From Bacteroidales bacterium (lineage in GTDB: Bacteria > Bacteroidota > Bacteroidia > Bacteroidales > UBA10428): a DNA stretch of 43,606 nucleotides. The stretch spans positions 1-43,606 of the forward strand of contig JAFGVA010000017.1 of NCBI GenBank assembly GCA_016938235.1. The letters are read 5' to 3'. The position numbers were made by a program, and so were the translations under genes. The number at the start of each line of letters is the position of its first letter. The first letter of the stretch is position 1. Below, piece after piece: positions 26,430 to 35,889 of the stretch. The notes below the pieces were generated by a model. It saw only the letters and a list, made by a program, of their open reading frames with translations. It searched no databases and had not been told where the DNA came from.

Positions 26430-26814
26430 ATATTATTGCCGAAAAGTATTTTTTTAAAACACGCAGAAAATCAAATACATACAGACAGTATTATTATTTC
26501 GGGTTTTTTATAAGTTAAATTTTAAGTACAATTTTGTTTTTACATTTTCTATGAAACTACATTTAGGTAGGATTACCGATTATAGGATTATTCGATAATA
26601 AATGGGGTATTTATCAAAGTTGAAAAGGTTAAACCTTTGAAATGTGATTTTATTTGCCGGGAAGGAAGAGTTATGTTATAATGGGGTACAAACCTTTTAA
26701 ATTATATCTCATATTTTGTTGGTAAATACCGTTGGCATTTATAAAAAAATGACTAATTTGACAGGGAAAATGTGCTTTTTCTCCTTGATATAAACTGAAT
26801 TATATTTTGTCAAA
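26430..26814. other. Long regulatory intergenic region between nifH and the binding-protein gene
   Basis: Part of a 560-bp gene-free stretch (26357-26916) between divergent genes. It holds a 15-bp palindrome (AAAGGTT-A-AACCTTT, 26624-26638). A repeated module also occurs: AATGGGGTA followed by AAACCTTT, at 26601-26638 and again, more tightly spaced, at 26680-26697. I see no ORF or recognisable RNA here. Confidence 0.5.
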
Positions 26815-26849
26815 TGATAATCATAATAAATAATAAGCAATGATTATCA
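26815..26849. promoter_or_regulatory. Fur-like inverted repeat upstream of the binding-protein gene
   Basis: Perfect 10-bp arms TGATAATCAT (26815-26824) and ATGATTATCA (26840-26849) lie 68 bp before the ATG of the sugar-binding-protein gene. The left copy extended to 15 bp fits the Fur 7-1-7 pattern TGATAATnATTATCA at 12 of 14 informative positions. A metal-responsive (Fur/Zur-type) or related repressor is plausible; the protein that binds is unknown. Confidence 0.5.
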
Positions 26850-26916
26850 ATGGGAGTCCAAAGATTATCAGACATACTAATTGTTCATACGCTTTTTAAA
26901 TCTAAATAGTATAAAT

Positions 26917-27918
26917 ATGAAAAAAATAATTTCCTTCCTTTTGGTACTGCTTTTGGTAAGTACTTGTTTAATTGATAAAATTAAAGCTCAGGATGAACCT
27001 GTAACTATTGGGTTTATTCTGGCAAGCACATTTAACGACAGATGGAATAAAGACCGCGATTATTTTGTTGAGAAATTCGAAGAGTTTGGTGGGAAAGTGA
27101 TTGTTGTTGATTGCTTTGATCAGGTTGATAATCAGGTTAAAGCGGCTAAAGACATGGTTAAACAAGGTGTTGACGGTATAGTAATTGTAGCTATTGATGC
27201 CGTAGCATCTGCACCGGCAGTTGATGTTGCCCATGAAGCAGGTATTCCGGTAATTGCATACGATAGAATTATCTTAAATGCTCCTATCGACTATTATGTT
27301 TCTTTTAATAGTGTTACCGTTGGGGAACAAATGACAAATGCTGTAATAAAGAAATTGACAAAAGGGAACATATTATACATAGGAGGCCCTGCCGAAGATT
27401 ATAATTCAAAACTAATCCGACAAGGGGTTTTTAAGGTGTTAGATCCACTAAAAAATAATTATTCAGTAAAATCGATACAGACCACAACCTGGAACCAGAT
27501 GGATTCTTATTTGGCGCTTCAGGATTTCTTAACTAATGAAGAAAAATTACCCGATGCTATTATTTGTGCTGCCGATGTGCTTGTTCGAGGTGTGATTGAT
27601 GTTTTATTAGAGAATGATGCATTAGGAAAAGTAATACTGACCGGGCAGGATGCTGAACTTGATATTTGCAGGATGATAATAAGAGATGAAGTTGAAATGA
27701 CTGTTTACAAGCCTATTGAGAAACTGGGTGATATTGCCGCAAAAATGATGTGGAATGCTATAAAGGGTAATGATGTTGAAACAAACGACAGTTTTACTAT
27801 TGAGGGGAAAGATATTCCATCTTATTTATTGACTCCTATAGTTGTTAATAAAGACAACATTGATCAAACCATTATCGAAGATGGCTACTACACCAAAGAA
27901 CAAATTTATAGTAAGTAA
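26917..27918 (+). CDS. Orphan periplasmic sugar-binding protein (PBP1, xylose/ribose type)
   Basis: A 333-residue periplasmic binding protein of the type I fold. A signal peptide (about residues 1-25, ending in KAQ) is followed by VTIGFILASTFNDRWNKDRD, AKDMVKQGVDGIVIVAIDA and VILTGQDAELDICRMII, resembling xylose/ribose-binding proteins. I chose the ATG at 26917 because it opens directly on the signal peptide; the open frame runs 12 codons further up. No ABC ATPase, permease or sensor kinase gene is adjacent, so it is an orphan. It lies between nifA and the divergent nif operon, with its own terminator. A transport or sensing partner elsewhere is assumed; the ligand is unknown. Confidence 0.88.
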   Translation: MKKIISFLLVLLLVSTCLIDKIKAQDEPVTIGFILASTFNDRWNKDRDYFVEKFEEFGGKVIVVDCFDQVDNQVKAAKDMVKQGVDGIVIVAIDAVASAPAVDVAHEAGIPVIAYDRIILNAPIDYYVSFNSVTVGEQMTNAVIKKLTKGNILYIGGPAEDYNSKLIRQGVFKVLDPLKNNYSVKSIQTTTWNQMDSYLALQDFLTNEEKLPDAIICAADVLVRGVIDVLLENDALGKVILTGQDAELDICRMIIRDEVEMTVYKPIEKLGDIAAKMMWNAIKGNDVETNDSFTIEGKDIPSYLLTPIVVNKDNIDQTIIEDGYYTKEQIYSK

Positions 27919-27944
27919 CTATTTCTTTTAAGATATAGAGAAAC

Positions 27945-27983
27945 GAGTCTGATTTAAGTTTTTATTAATCAGGCTCTTTTTTT
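27945..27983 (+). terminator. Rho-independent terminator after the binding-protein gene
   Basis: Arms GAGTCTGATT (27945-27954) and AATCAGGCTC (27967-27976), with one G-T pair, form a 10-bp stem followed by seven T. It separates the convergent binding-protein and nifA genes. Confidence 0.85.
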
Positions 27984-28029
27984 ATAAATAGCTATAAATT
28001 TTTCTATTTTGATGCGATAGTGCTATTGA

Positions 28030-29601
28030 TTATAGCTTAAATCTTTTAGGGTCTATCTGAAATTTTTTAATTCTTAAACCCATAATTCGTTCTGTAATTC
28101 CAAGCTGATCGGCAGCCTTGACCATGTTTCCCCTTGTCTGAAGCATGGTTTCAACAATCATTTGCTTCTCAACCCGATCAAGAATGGCATTTAGTGTACC
28201 CTTCATTTCGGTGCCGGAGGAAGTTGCTGTTTGCAGGGTAGGAGGCAGGTTATTGGCACGTATAACCCCGTCAACGCTCATAATACATGCTCGTTCAACA
28301 CAGTTTTCCAACTCGCGGATATTCCCCGGCCAATGGTAAACCATAAGCATATCAATTGCTGATGAGCTTATACGTTTGATATCGGTGAAGTTTTCCTTGT
28401 TACATTTTTGTATAAAGTGATCAACAAGTGCCGGAATATCGTTAATGCGTTCCCTCAAGGGTGGAACATAAACAGGAAATACATTTAACCGGTAAAATAA
28501 ATCCTCCCTGAAATCGCCTTTATTTATTGCTTCTTCAAGGTTTCTGTTTGTTGCAGCAACTACTCTTACATTAGCTTTCAGGGTGGTGGAACCTCCTACG
28601 CGCTCAAATTCTTTTTCCTGAAGTGTTCTGAGTATTTTAACCTGTGTTTGAGCCGGAAGATCGCCAATTTCGTCAAGGAAAATTGTTCCACCTTCGGCAA
28701 GTTCAAAACGACCTTTATGCAGTCTCTCGGCACCGGTAAATGCTCCCTTCTCGTGTCCGAATAATTCACTTTCGATAAGTGACTCCGGCAATGCCGAACA
28801 GTTGACTTTTATGATAGGATTGTCTGCCCTAGGGCTGTTATAATGAATAGCATCGGCAATGAGTTCTTTTCCTACACCGCTTTCACCTCTTATTAATACG
28901 GTAGCATTGGTTGCAGCAACTCGTTCAATTAGTTTATACAGCTCCTGCATTCTGCCGGAGTTGCCAATCATGTTTGTTGACTTAAGCTTAATTTTGAGTT
29001 CCTGTTGCAGCGAAATATTTTCTTCTCTTAATCGTTCAACTTCCTCAAGTCTGTCTTGGCGAGCTCTGACATATTGGGCAATCATTCCACCGATAATGGT
29101 TAGTATTCTTGCATGCTCCTCCAGGTTTTTTTTCTCGTCATATTCAAGATCGGCACTCAGGGTACCGCTTATTTCTTCTTCAACTTTTACCGGGACACAT
29201 ACAAAGCTTATGTGCTTTCTGTCGCTGGTTAACAGCCTCGACTTTGTTTTATTAAGGTAGGTTGTATCTTTCAGAATTTTGGGTATTATAACAGGCTCGC
29301 CCGATTTTACAACGCGACCAATTGCACCTTCACCGATACGATATATTCCACGGGCTTTTGCTTCATCGCTTATTCCATAGCCTCTTTCAATAAAAATGTT
29401 GGAGTTCTCCCGGTTCAAAATGGTAATGAACACCCGGTCGGCACTTAAGTATTGAGCAACAAGGTTTAAAACCTTATCGAGATCCTGCTTAATGTTGCTT
29501 GTTTTATTAAGCATGCAACTAATCTCAAAAAGCATGGGTAACTCGGTGTTACCGTAGCAATTTCTCCCCGTTCTGTCGCAAAAATTTTCAGTAGTGCGCA
29601 T
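28030..29601 (-). CDS. nifA: NifA-type sigma-54-dependent activator
   Basis: A 523-residue bacterial enhancer-binding protein. An N-terminal GAF domain (about 25-180) is followed by a charged coiled linker. The AAA+ domain has Walker A GESGVGKE, the sigma-54 contact loop GAFTGA and Walker [13 protein letters not shown]. The C-terminal Fis-type helix-turn-helix ends in [23 protein letters not shown], a close match to NifA. It should activate the nif operon with sigma-54. I prefer the ATG at 29601: GGAGG lies 6 bases upstream, an unusually good ribosome site. A TTG two codons earlier is possible. A C-x4-C pair (NCVERAC) ends the AAA+ region, but the full cysteine set of oxygen-sensing NifA is not evident. 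Confidence 0.92.
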   Translation of the reverse strand: MRTTENFCDRTGRNCYGNTELPMLFEISCMLNKTSNIKQDLDKVLNLVAQYLSADRVFITILNRENSNIFIERGYGISDEAKARGIYRIGEGAIGRVVKSGEPVIIPKILKDTTYLNKTKSRLLTSDRKHISFVCVPVKVEEEISGTLSADLEYDEKKNLEEHARILTIIGGMIAQYVRARQDRLEEVERLREENISLQQELKIKLKSTNMIGNSGRMQELYKLIERVAATNATVLIRGESGVGKELIADAIHYNSPRADNPIIKVNCSALPESLIESELFGHEKGAFTGAERLHKGRFELAEGGTIFLDEIGDLPAQTQVKILRTLQEKEFERVGGSTTLKANVRVVAATNRNLEEAINKGDFREDLFYRLNVFPVYVPPLRERINDIPALVDHFIQKCNKENFTDIKRISSSAIDMLMVYHWPGNIRELENCVERACIMSVDGVIRANNLPPTLQTATSSGTEMKGTLNAILDRVEKQMIVETMLQTRGNMVKAADQLGITERIMGLRIKKFQIDPKRFKL

Positions 29602-29628
29602 TACCAACCTCCATGTGAAAATGTTTTA

Positions 29629-29636
29629 CAAAAATA
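29629..29636 (-). promoter_or_regulatory. Bacteroidota -7 promoter element for nifA
   Basis: TATTTTTG on the minus strand matches the Bacteroidota -7 consensus TAnnTTTG exactly, about 28 bases upstream of the nifA ATG. A clear TTG at the -33 position is missing. The surrounding 185-bp gap (29608-29792) is very AT-rich and shows nothing else. Confidence 0.45.
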
Positions 29637-29792
29637 GAACTAAAAAGTTTCAAATCGAGGGGTTAAATTCAAAAAAACTATAAAAAATGCAATTTAAATC
29701 TATTAAAAATAGGGGTATCTGAAATAAAAATTAAAAAATGATTAATAAATATGATTTAAAAATAACCAAGCGCTGTTTTAAAGAAGATACTA

Positions 29793-30272
29793 TTAAAGGT
29801 ATTTAGTCCAAAAATGCATGGGGGGGTTACCTTCTTTATAGCCAAGATTACTATATAATTTCTGCGCACCGGGATTATCGTTCCTAACTTCCAGGGTAAT
29901 TTTTGCACAATCCATTTCTATCGCTTTCTCAGTAATAAAATCAAGCATTTTGAATCCTATTTTTTGGCCCCTGTATTTATCCAGAACCACCACATCGTGC
30001 ACATTTATAAATGGTTTAGCAGCAAATGTTCCAAAGTTGATAAAAGAATTCACTAGCCCCACGTAGTTATTTTCAATCTTTGCCAGCACGCACAATTTAT
30101 TACAATGATTTCTAAGCCCGGTTATTAATCTTTCAGCACTTTCAGCAGTATGTGGCGGAAAATCTCCCATCGGATCCTGCATATAATGATTCATGAGTTC
30201 AACAACCGCTTTACAGTGTTCTTTATTATCAAAATCAACTTCAATTACTCTAAGCATAGGCTTTTTTTGCAA
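29793..30272 (-). CDS. GNAT-family N-acetyltransferase
   Basis: A 159-residue acetyltransferase with the acetyl-CoA-binding motif YRGQKIGFKMLDFITEKA and the following KITLEVRNDNPGAQKLYSNLGYKEG, which are typical GNAT motifs A and B. The acceptor is not predictable. It stands alone, divergent from lepA (107 bp between starts), and is probably unrelated to nif function. Confidence 0.9.
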   Translation of the reverse strand: MQKKPMLRVIEVDFDNKEHCKAVVELMNHYMQDPMGDFPPHTAESAERLITGLRNHCNKLCVLAKIENNYVGLVNSFINFGTFAAKPFINVHDVVVLDKYRGQKIGFKMLDFITEKAIEMDCAKITLEVRNDNPGAQKLYSNLGYKEGNPPMHFWTKYL

Positions 30273-30342
30273 AGATGTTAAAATACTTTTAATTGGCGGG
30301 TTGATTTTGCAAACTAAAGTCTCACAATTTCTTATAAATAGA

Positions 30343-30350
30343 TATCTTTG
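30343..30350 (+). promoter_or_regulatory. Bacteroidota -7 promoter element for lepA
   Basis: TATCTTTG matches the -7 consensus TAnnTTTG exactly, 30 bases before the lepA ATG. This would place the transcription start around 30356. No good -33 TTG is seen at the usual distance. Confidence 0.5.
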
Positions 30351-30379
30351 TGGCCGATTTGAAATATTGAAATTGTTAA

Positions 30380-32167
30380 ATGGAGAACATCAGGAATTTT
30401 TGCATAATAGCTCACATTGATCATGGTAAAAGTACTTTGGCTGACAGGTTATTAATGAAAACTCATACGCTTGCAGAGAGAGATTTTCAGGATCAGGTTC
30501 TTGATAGTATGGATTTAGAGCGCGAAAGGGGTATAACCATAAAAAGTCACGCGATTCAGATGGAGTACTCCAGAGATGATATAAATTACCGTCTGAACCT
30601 GATTGATACACCCGGGCATGTTGATTTTTCTTATGAAGTTTCCCGTTCAATCGCTGCTTGTGAAGGAGCATTATTAATTATTGATGCAACTCAGGGTATA
30701 CAAGCTCAGACAATTTCAAATTTATACCTGGCGATTGAACATGATTTGGAAATTATTCCGGTTTTAAATAAGATGGACATGCAAAGTGCTATGCCCGAAG
30801 AAGTTAAAGACCAGATAGTAGATTTAATTGGGTGTAGCAGGGATTCTATTATCGAAGCCAGTGGTAAAACCGGTCTTGGTGTTGATGAGATATTGGATGC
30901 CATTATTGACAGAGTGCCGGCTCCGGTTGGAGATCCTTCTGCTCCATTGGAAGCCTTGATTTTTGATTCTGTATTTAATTCTTTTCGTGGAATTTTTGCC
31001 TACTTCAAAATTTTGAACGGAACGATTAAGAAAGGCGACAGGGTAAAATTTATTGCCACCGGAAAAGAATATTTTGCTGACGAAGTTGGCGTGCTCAAAT
31101 TAAAACCGCATCCCAGAAATGTGCTTAGTGCAGGCGATGTTGGATATATTATTTCTGGAATAAAAACCGCCAAAGAAGTAAAGGTAGGCGACACAATTAC
31201 ACATGTTGAGAAACCATGTTCTAAGGCCATTGAGGGGTTCGAAGATGTTAAACCCATGGTTTTTGCAGGTATTTATCCGGTAGATGCCGATGATTATGAA
31301 GATTTAAGAGCCTCGATGGAGAAATTGCAGCTTAACGATGCCTCGCTTGTTTTTGAGCCTGAGTCTTCAGCAGCACTGGGCTTTGGTTTTCGATGCGGAT
31401 TTCTAGGATTATTGCACATGGAAATAGTGCAGGAAAGGTTGGATCGCGAATTTGATATGGATGTTATAACAACTGTTCCTAACGTTTCTTTTGATGTGTA
31501 TACAACCAGGGGTGAAAAAGTTGTTGTACATAATCCTTCAGGTTTACCCCCTGTTACTCAAATCGATTATATCGATGAACCTTATATCCATGCCCAGATT
31601 ATTTCAAAATCAGAATATGTAGGGCAAATCATGAATTTGTGCATTGACAGGAGGGGAACCTTGAAGAACCAGTCATATCTTACCAGCGACAGGGTTGAAA
31701 TAACTTTTGAAATGCCCCTTTCAGAAATTGTTTTTGATTTTTACGATAAGCTAAAGAGTATTTCAAGGGGTTATGCCTCCTTTGATTACCATCAGACCGG
31801 GTATGCAAAGGCCGATCTTGTCAGGCTCGATATTTTATTAAATAGCGAAATGGTTGATGCACTCTCAGCATTAATTCATCGTAATAATGCCTATAACTTT
31901 GGTCGGAGGATTTGTGAAAAATTAAAAGAACTTATTCCCCGACAACAATTCGATATCGCTATTCAGGCTGCAATTGGGGCAAAGGTTATTGCCCGCGAAA
32001 CTGTTAAAGCAGTGCGTAAAGATGTAACCGCCAAGTGCTACGGCGGCGATATTACCCGTAAACGCAAGCTTCTTGAGAAGCAGAAAAAAGGAAAAAAGCG
32101 CATGCGCCAGGTTGGCAATGTAGAAGTGCCACAGTCAGCTTTTCTTGCTGTTCTGAAGCTTGATTAG
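30380..32167 (+). CDS. lepA: Elongation factor 4 (LepA)
   Basis: A 595-residue ribosome-dependent GTPase thought to act on stalled or misassembled ribosomes. The P-loop AHIDHGKS is at residues 11-18. The G2 region is [12 protein letters not shown]3 is DTPGHVDF and G4 is NKMD. The LepA-specific C-terminal domain ([20 protein letters not shown] to [11 protein letters not shown]) is complete. Length is as expected for the family. No operon partner is obvious. Confidence 0.98.
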   Translation: MENIRNFCIIAHIDHGKSTLADRLLMKTHTLAERDFQDQVLDSMDLERERGITIKSHAIQMEYSRDDINYRLNLIDTPGHVDFSYEVSRSIAACEGALLIIDATQGIQAQTISNLYLAIEHDLEIIPVLNKMDMQSAMPEEVKDQIVDLIGCSRDSIIEASGKTGLGVDEILDAIIDRVPAPVGDPSAPLEALIFDSVFNSFRGIFAYFKILNGTIKKGDRVKFIATGKEYFADEVGVLKLKPHPRNVLSAGDVGYIISGIKTAKEVKVGDTITHVEKPCSKAIEGFEDVKPMVFAGIYPVDADDYEDLRASMEKLQLNDASLVFEPESSAALGFGFRCGFLGLLHMEIVQERLDREFDMDVITTVPNVSFDVYTTRGEKVVVHNPSGLPPVTQIDYIDEPYIHAQIISKSEYVGQIMNLCIDRRGTLKNQSYLTSDRVEITFEMPLSEIVFDFYDKLKSISRGYASFDYHQTGYAKADLVRLDILLNSEMVDALSALIHRNNAYNFGRRICEKLKELIPRQQFDIAIQAAIGAKVIARETVKAVRKDVTAKCYGGDITRKRKLLEKQKKGKKRMRQVGNVEVPQSAFLAVLKLD

Positions 32168-32306
32168 ATGTTGGTACAGGTTACTCTATAAACTACTTTC
32201 TGTTATTGTTTATGAATTAATTTACAAAAATACTTTGTACTATTTGTGTATTAAGGAAAACCTTTTTTAACTTTCCGCTTCAACAATAAAACTAAATTCA
32301 ATTACC

Positions 32307-32837
32307 ATGAAGAAATTTGTTTTTCTACTGACAGCAATTTTGCTTTCGAGTTTTTTCGCTTTTACGCAAAATGTAGATTATACCGAGCCACAATTAAAAA
32401 AAGCCGACGTTGAAAGATTCTTAAATTGTTACAAAGAAATTGAAGCTGATTTTGAAAGTCTTGACTTTGACTACCAGCTCGGAGAAGGAGATTTTAACTC
32501 GATAGCCAAATCATTAAATAATATTGAAGAAGTAAATGATGTAGTTCAAAAGCATGGTTATGCCGATGCAAGTGATTTTTTTATTAAAACCTGGGCCATT
32601 TCTATGTCGTATATCGCCTTAAAAATAGAAAAAGAGGGAAATCCTGAGATGAAAAAAGCAATTACCGAGATTCAAAATAATCCCAATATGACTGCCGAAC
32701 AAAAAGAAATGGCAATATCGCAACTGAAACAAGTAATGGACTCATTAGGAACAACTTATACTTCAATGACAAACGCTGAGGATAAAGCTGTTATAGAACC
32801 TTTCGTTGAGAAACTTGATGCTGTATTTGAAGAATAA
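32307..32837 (+). CDS. Secreted hypothetical protein, 176 aa
   Basis: I do not recognise this protein. An N-terminal signal peptide (MKKFVFLLTAILLSSFFAFTQ) indicates export. The mature part is acidic and largely helical, with no cysteine pair and no evident catalytic motif. The AIM24-family gene starts 15 bp downstream and is probably cotranscribed. Codon use is like its neighbours. Real gene, unknown function. Confidence 0.75.
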   Translation: MKKFVFLLTAILLSSFFAFTQNVDYTEPQLKKADVERFLNCYKEIEADFESLDFDYQLGEGDFNSIAKSLNNIEEVNDVVQKHGYADASDFFIKTWAISMSYIALKIEKEGNPEMKKAITEIQNNPNMTAEQKEMAISQLKQVMDSLGTTYTSMTNAEDKAVIEPFVEKLDAVFEE

Positions 32838-32852
32838 AAAAACATATAAATT

Positions 32853-33629
32853 ATGCAATCACACAAAATTGATTATCAGATTAAGGGGCACGATGTTCAG
32901 TTGGTTGAGATTGAACTGGATCCGCAAGAAACTGTTATTGCTGAGGCCGGAGCCATGATTTACATGGACGATGGGATTAATTTTACTGCTCGTATGGGTG
33001 ATGGAAGCGAACCGAATGAAGGCCTGTTTGGCAAACTTTTGAAAGGTGCCTCACGGGTGATTACCGGTGAAAGTTTGTTTTTAACTCATTTTACAAACAG
33101 CAGCTATGGTAAAAAACATGTTGCTTTTTCAGCCCCATATCCCGGAACTATTGTCCCTTTCAATTTACCCGATTTTGGTGGGAGCATTATTGTTCAGCGG
33201 GAAACCTTTTTATGTGCAGCTATGGGTACAAAGGTTTCCATTCATTTAAATAAAAAGATTGGAGCCGGACTTTTTGGAGGCGAAGGATTTATTCTTCAGA
33301 AACTACAAGGCGATGGACTGGCTTTTGGCCATGCCGGAGGAACCGTGATTGAAAGAGAACTTAAGGGCGATTCATTGTTTGTTGACACAGGTTGTATTGT
33401 TGGTTTTACCACAGGTATTGACTTCTCAATATCGCAGGCAGGCGGAATGCGTTCTATGTTATTCGGCGGTGAAGGTATTTTCCTGGCGCATTTAAAAGGG
33501 AATGGTAAAATATGGCTGCAATCAATGCCAATCAGGAAACTGATACAAGCAATTGCACCTGCAGGAAGAAATGCCGGAAAAGAACAGGCAGGTGGTTTGT
33601 TGAGAGACATCCTTGACAGTAGCAGATAA
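32853..33629 (+). CDS. AIM24 / TIGR00266 family protein
   Basis: A 258-residue protein of the AIM24 beta-prism family, recognisable from VIAEAGAMIYMDDGI, the GEGFILQKLQGDGLAFGHAGGTVIERELK repeat region (its first part is in the middle of the protein) and GEGIFLAHLKGNGKIWLQSMP near the C-terminus. There is no signal peptide. The molecular function of the bacterial family is not established. It follows the small secreted protein, and its transcript ends at a strong hairpin. Confidence 0.9.
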   Translation: MQSHKIDYQIKGHDVQLVEIELDPQETVIAEAGAMIYMDDGINFTARMGDGSEPNEGLFGKLLKGASRVITGESLFLTHFTNSSYGKKHVAFSAPYPGTIVPFNLPDFGGSIIVQRETFLCAAMGTKVSIHLNKKIGAGLFGGEGFILQKLQGDGLAFGHAGGTVIERELKGDSLFVDTGCIVGFTTGIDFSISQAGGMRSMLFGGEGIFLAHLKGNGKIWLQSMPIRKLIQAIAPAGRNAGKEQAGGLLRDILDSSR

Positions 33630-33652
33630 TTAATTAATAAAATATTAGTCTG

Positions 33653-33685
33653 AAAAGCCGTTTGTTTTATGCAAGCGGCTTTTTT
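33653..33685. terminator. Bidirectional terminator between AIM24 and MFS genes
   Basis: Arms AAAAGCCGTTTG (33653-33664) and CAAGCGGCTTTT (33672-33683) pair over 12 positions with one G-T, giving A and T tracts on both sides. It serves both convergent genes. The last codons of the MFS gene, which ends at 33667, lie inside the hairpin. Confidence 0.85.
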
Positions 33686-34818
33686 ATATTGTATATTTTG
33701 AAATAGAAAAGCCCGAATACTAAACATGCAAAAGAGATAATTATAAAGATTTTCATAATTCCCACCATTCCTGTACTATCTAGAAGGCTTCCGATGAATA
33801 AATTACCTATCATTTGTCCAATGCCAAACATTGTACCCCATATAAGCGATTGCGCAGTGGCATGTCGGCCTTCGGCCATGATATTTTGCATAAAGCCAAC
33901 CGCCCCAACCAGGAAGAAAGAAAGTGAAATTCCCTGCACTGCCCCCACAATTAATGCAAGGCCAATATTAGGTACTAATCCGTAGAACATAAATCGAATC
34001 AGCATGGCAATCATTGCAATAATAATAACTCTTTCTGGTCCCCATTTTTTCAATAATTTGTCGCCTAAAAGAAATAAGGGCAATTCACTAAAAGCCATTA
34101 CTGCATAAGCATAACCAACAATGTCGTTCCCTGCATTGATGTCTCTGAAATAGAGATTGATATACGAGTTTACCGGTGAGCAGGTAATTCCATAGGCAAT
34201 CATTAAAAGTATAAAGTATAATAGCTGCTTATCTTTTATAATTTCCTTAAAGCTTATAGACTGATAGTTAGGTTTAAATATTCGTTTTCTCTTTCTGGTA
34301 AACAATAAAAAGAGGAGCAGTACAAACAGCCCGGAAGATACAGGAAATATATACTTCAGGTCAATTCTTGAAAAAACAATACCACCCAGAATAGACGCTA
34401 TCATCCAACCCATTGAGCCCCATAGTCTGAAGCCGCCATATGCATGTTTGTTGCTGGTTTCGGTAAACTGAACCGCCATGGCATCTGTAAGTGGTCCCAG
34501 CGGATGGTAAAACAGAGTAAGAAATGGAATGTAAAAAAGTAAATACCAAAACGAAGTAATTTTACCCAAAAACACTATTATTATTGCTGTTGCTATTACC
34601 AGCCACCTTAAAACCGGCCTGATACCTTTCTTGTCGGCCATTGCTCCCCAGAATATTACAAAGGGGAGTAAAGCAGCTTGCATCAAAGCATTCAGAGTGC
34701 CAATCTGCGAACCTCTCAACCCAATATCTTCAAGGTAAATGTTATAATAGACCCGCCAGACAGCAAAAGCCATATACATTAACAGGTAAATTAGCCGTAT
34801 TTTGCTTGCTGTCATCAT
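33667..34818 (-). CDS. MFS transporter (MFS_1-like)
   Basis: A 383-residue major facilitator protein with 12 predicted membrane helices. FVIFWGAMADKKGIRPVLRW between helices 2 and 3 is the usual MFS loop motif region. The overall look is of the nucleoside/sugar:proton symporter-like branch, but the substrate cannot be assigned. The start is one of two adjacent Met codons. The EamA transporter gene is 15 bp upstream on the same strand, so the two are likely cotranscribed. Confidence 0.88.
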   Translation of the reverse strand: MMTASKIRLIYLLMYMAFAVWRVYYNIYLEDIGLRGSQIGTLNALMQAALLPFVIFWGAMADKKGIRPVLRWLVIATAIIIVFLGKITSFWYLLFYIPFLTLFYHPLGPLTDAMAVQFTETSNKHAYGGFRLWGSMGWMIASILGGIVFSRIDLKYIFPVSSGLFVLLLFLLFTRKRKRIFKPNYQSISFKEIIKDKQLLYFILLMIAYGITCSPVNSYINLYFRDINAGNDIVGYAYAVMAFSELPLFLLGDKLLKKWGPERVIIIAMIAMLIRFMFYGLVPNIGLALIVGAVQGISLSFFLVGAVGFMQNIMAEGRHATAQSLIWGTMFGIGQMIGNLFIGSLLDSTGMVGIMKIFIIISFACLVFGLFYFKIYNIKKPLA

Positions 34819-34833
34819 ATACTTGCCAAGTTA

Positions 34834-35709
34834 TTATTTTGAACGATTAAAGTAAACAATATATACGCCTAAAATTATTACAATGCCGCCAATAATTTGC
34901 CAGAAAGTAAGCGATTCATCTAAAAACAAAGAGCCAACAATTGCTGTTATAACCGGTTGACCCAAAAGGGTGGGTGATACCACCGAGGCAGGAATATGTC
35001 CTTGTGAATAATTTATCAGGAACCACGCTCCGGCTTGCAAGCCAACGCCCATTATTAGCCAGAGTATCCAGGTTATATTATCATAACCAAGGTAATTATA
35101 ATTAAAAATGGGAATTATTATTGCCAGGATAATTGATGTAGTAAGTGAACTAATAAATAAATAGCTTAGTGTATCCAGGTATTTTCGTCCTGGCTGAGTA
35201 AATAACTGATAACCAGCATAGAAAACACCAGCCATAAGACCTAAAAATATTCCTTTAAACAAGCCTGTAGCTTCAAAAAAATCACGGATTACCAGAAGGG
35301 CTACTCCGGCTATTGCTAAAAGCAAGCCTAACCAAAAACGAATTTTTTGCTTTTCTTTAAAGAAAATCATGGCTCCGATTCCAACCCAAAGGGGTGCCAG
35401 GTTACCAACAAGGGTGGGAATAGTGGCATTTGTTGCAACAATACCTGTTGACCAGAGCGACATATCAATAGAAAAACAAATTCCACCTAAAACAGCAAAC
35501 CGTATTCCTTTCTTATTTAGTTTGCATTTTCCTTTTACGACAAAATATATGAACGGGCCGGAAAGAACTATTGTTCCAATAGACAGCCTGTAAAATGAAG
35601 TAACAATTCCCGGGGCATGTGCCAGTTTTATGAGAATCGGAGAAACTCCTATGAGAATGAATCCGATTATAAGAGCAATATATGCCTTTTTGTTTTGAGA
35701 TAAATTCAA
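34834..35709 (-). CDS. EamA/DMT-family transporter
   Basis: A 291-residue drug/metabolite-superfamily permease with ten hydrophobic segments in two EamA halves. In the first half FYRLSIGTIVLSGPFIYF and NATIPTLVGNLAPLWVGIGAMIFFKE are visible. In the second half SVVSPTLLGQPVITAIVGSLFLDE repeats the pattern. An exporter of amino acids or other metabolites is likely. It is the first gene of a two-transporter unit. Confidence 0.9.
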   Translation of the reverse strand: MNLSQNKKAYIALIIGFILIGVSPILIKLAHAPGIVTSFYRLSIGTIVLSGPFIYFVVKGKCKLNKKGIRFAVLGGICFSIDMSLWSTGIVATNATIPTLVGNLAPLWVGIGAMIFFKEKQKIRFWLGLLLAIAGVALLVIRDFFEATGLFKGIFLGLMAGVFYAGYQLFTQPGRKYLDTLSYLFISSLTTSIILAIIIPIFNYNYLGYDNITWILWLIMGVGLQAGAWFLINYSQGHIPASVVSPTLLGQPVITAIVGSLFLDESLTFWQIIGGIVIILGVYIVYFNRSK

Positions 35710-35856
35710 TGCACTTTTATTTAAAGCGCGAAATTAGATTTTTATTTGCAGTTTGATGCTTAATACTTCAAAGTTTCTGGTTCAAAGTTACCAGATTTAG
35801 TGAAATGTGAATAGTATATCGTGAAACGATGGCTCTGTTTACAAACTACTTTTATC

Positions 35857-35877
35857 TTTTCACTTTTCACTTTTCAC
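35857..35877. repeat. Short tandem repeat TTTTCAC x3
   Basis: Three perfect copies of the 7-bp unit TTTTCAC lie in the 180-bp gap between the EamA gene and the LytTR regulator gene, flanked by partial copies (TTTTATC). Nothing else is visible in this gap. Confidence 0.7.
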
Positions 35878-35889
35878 TTTTATCTTGTC

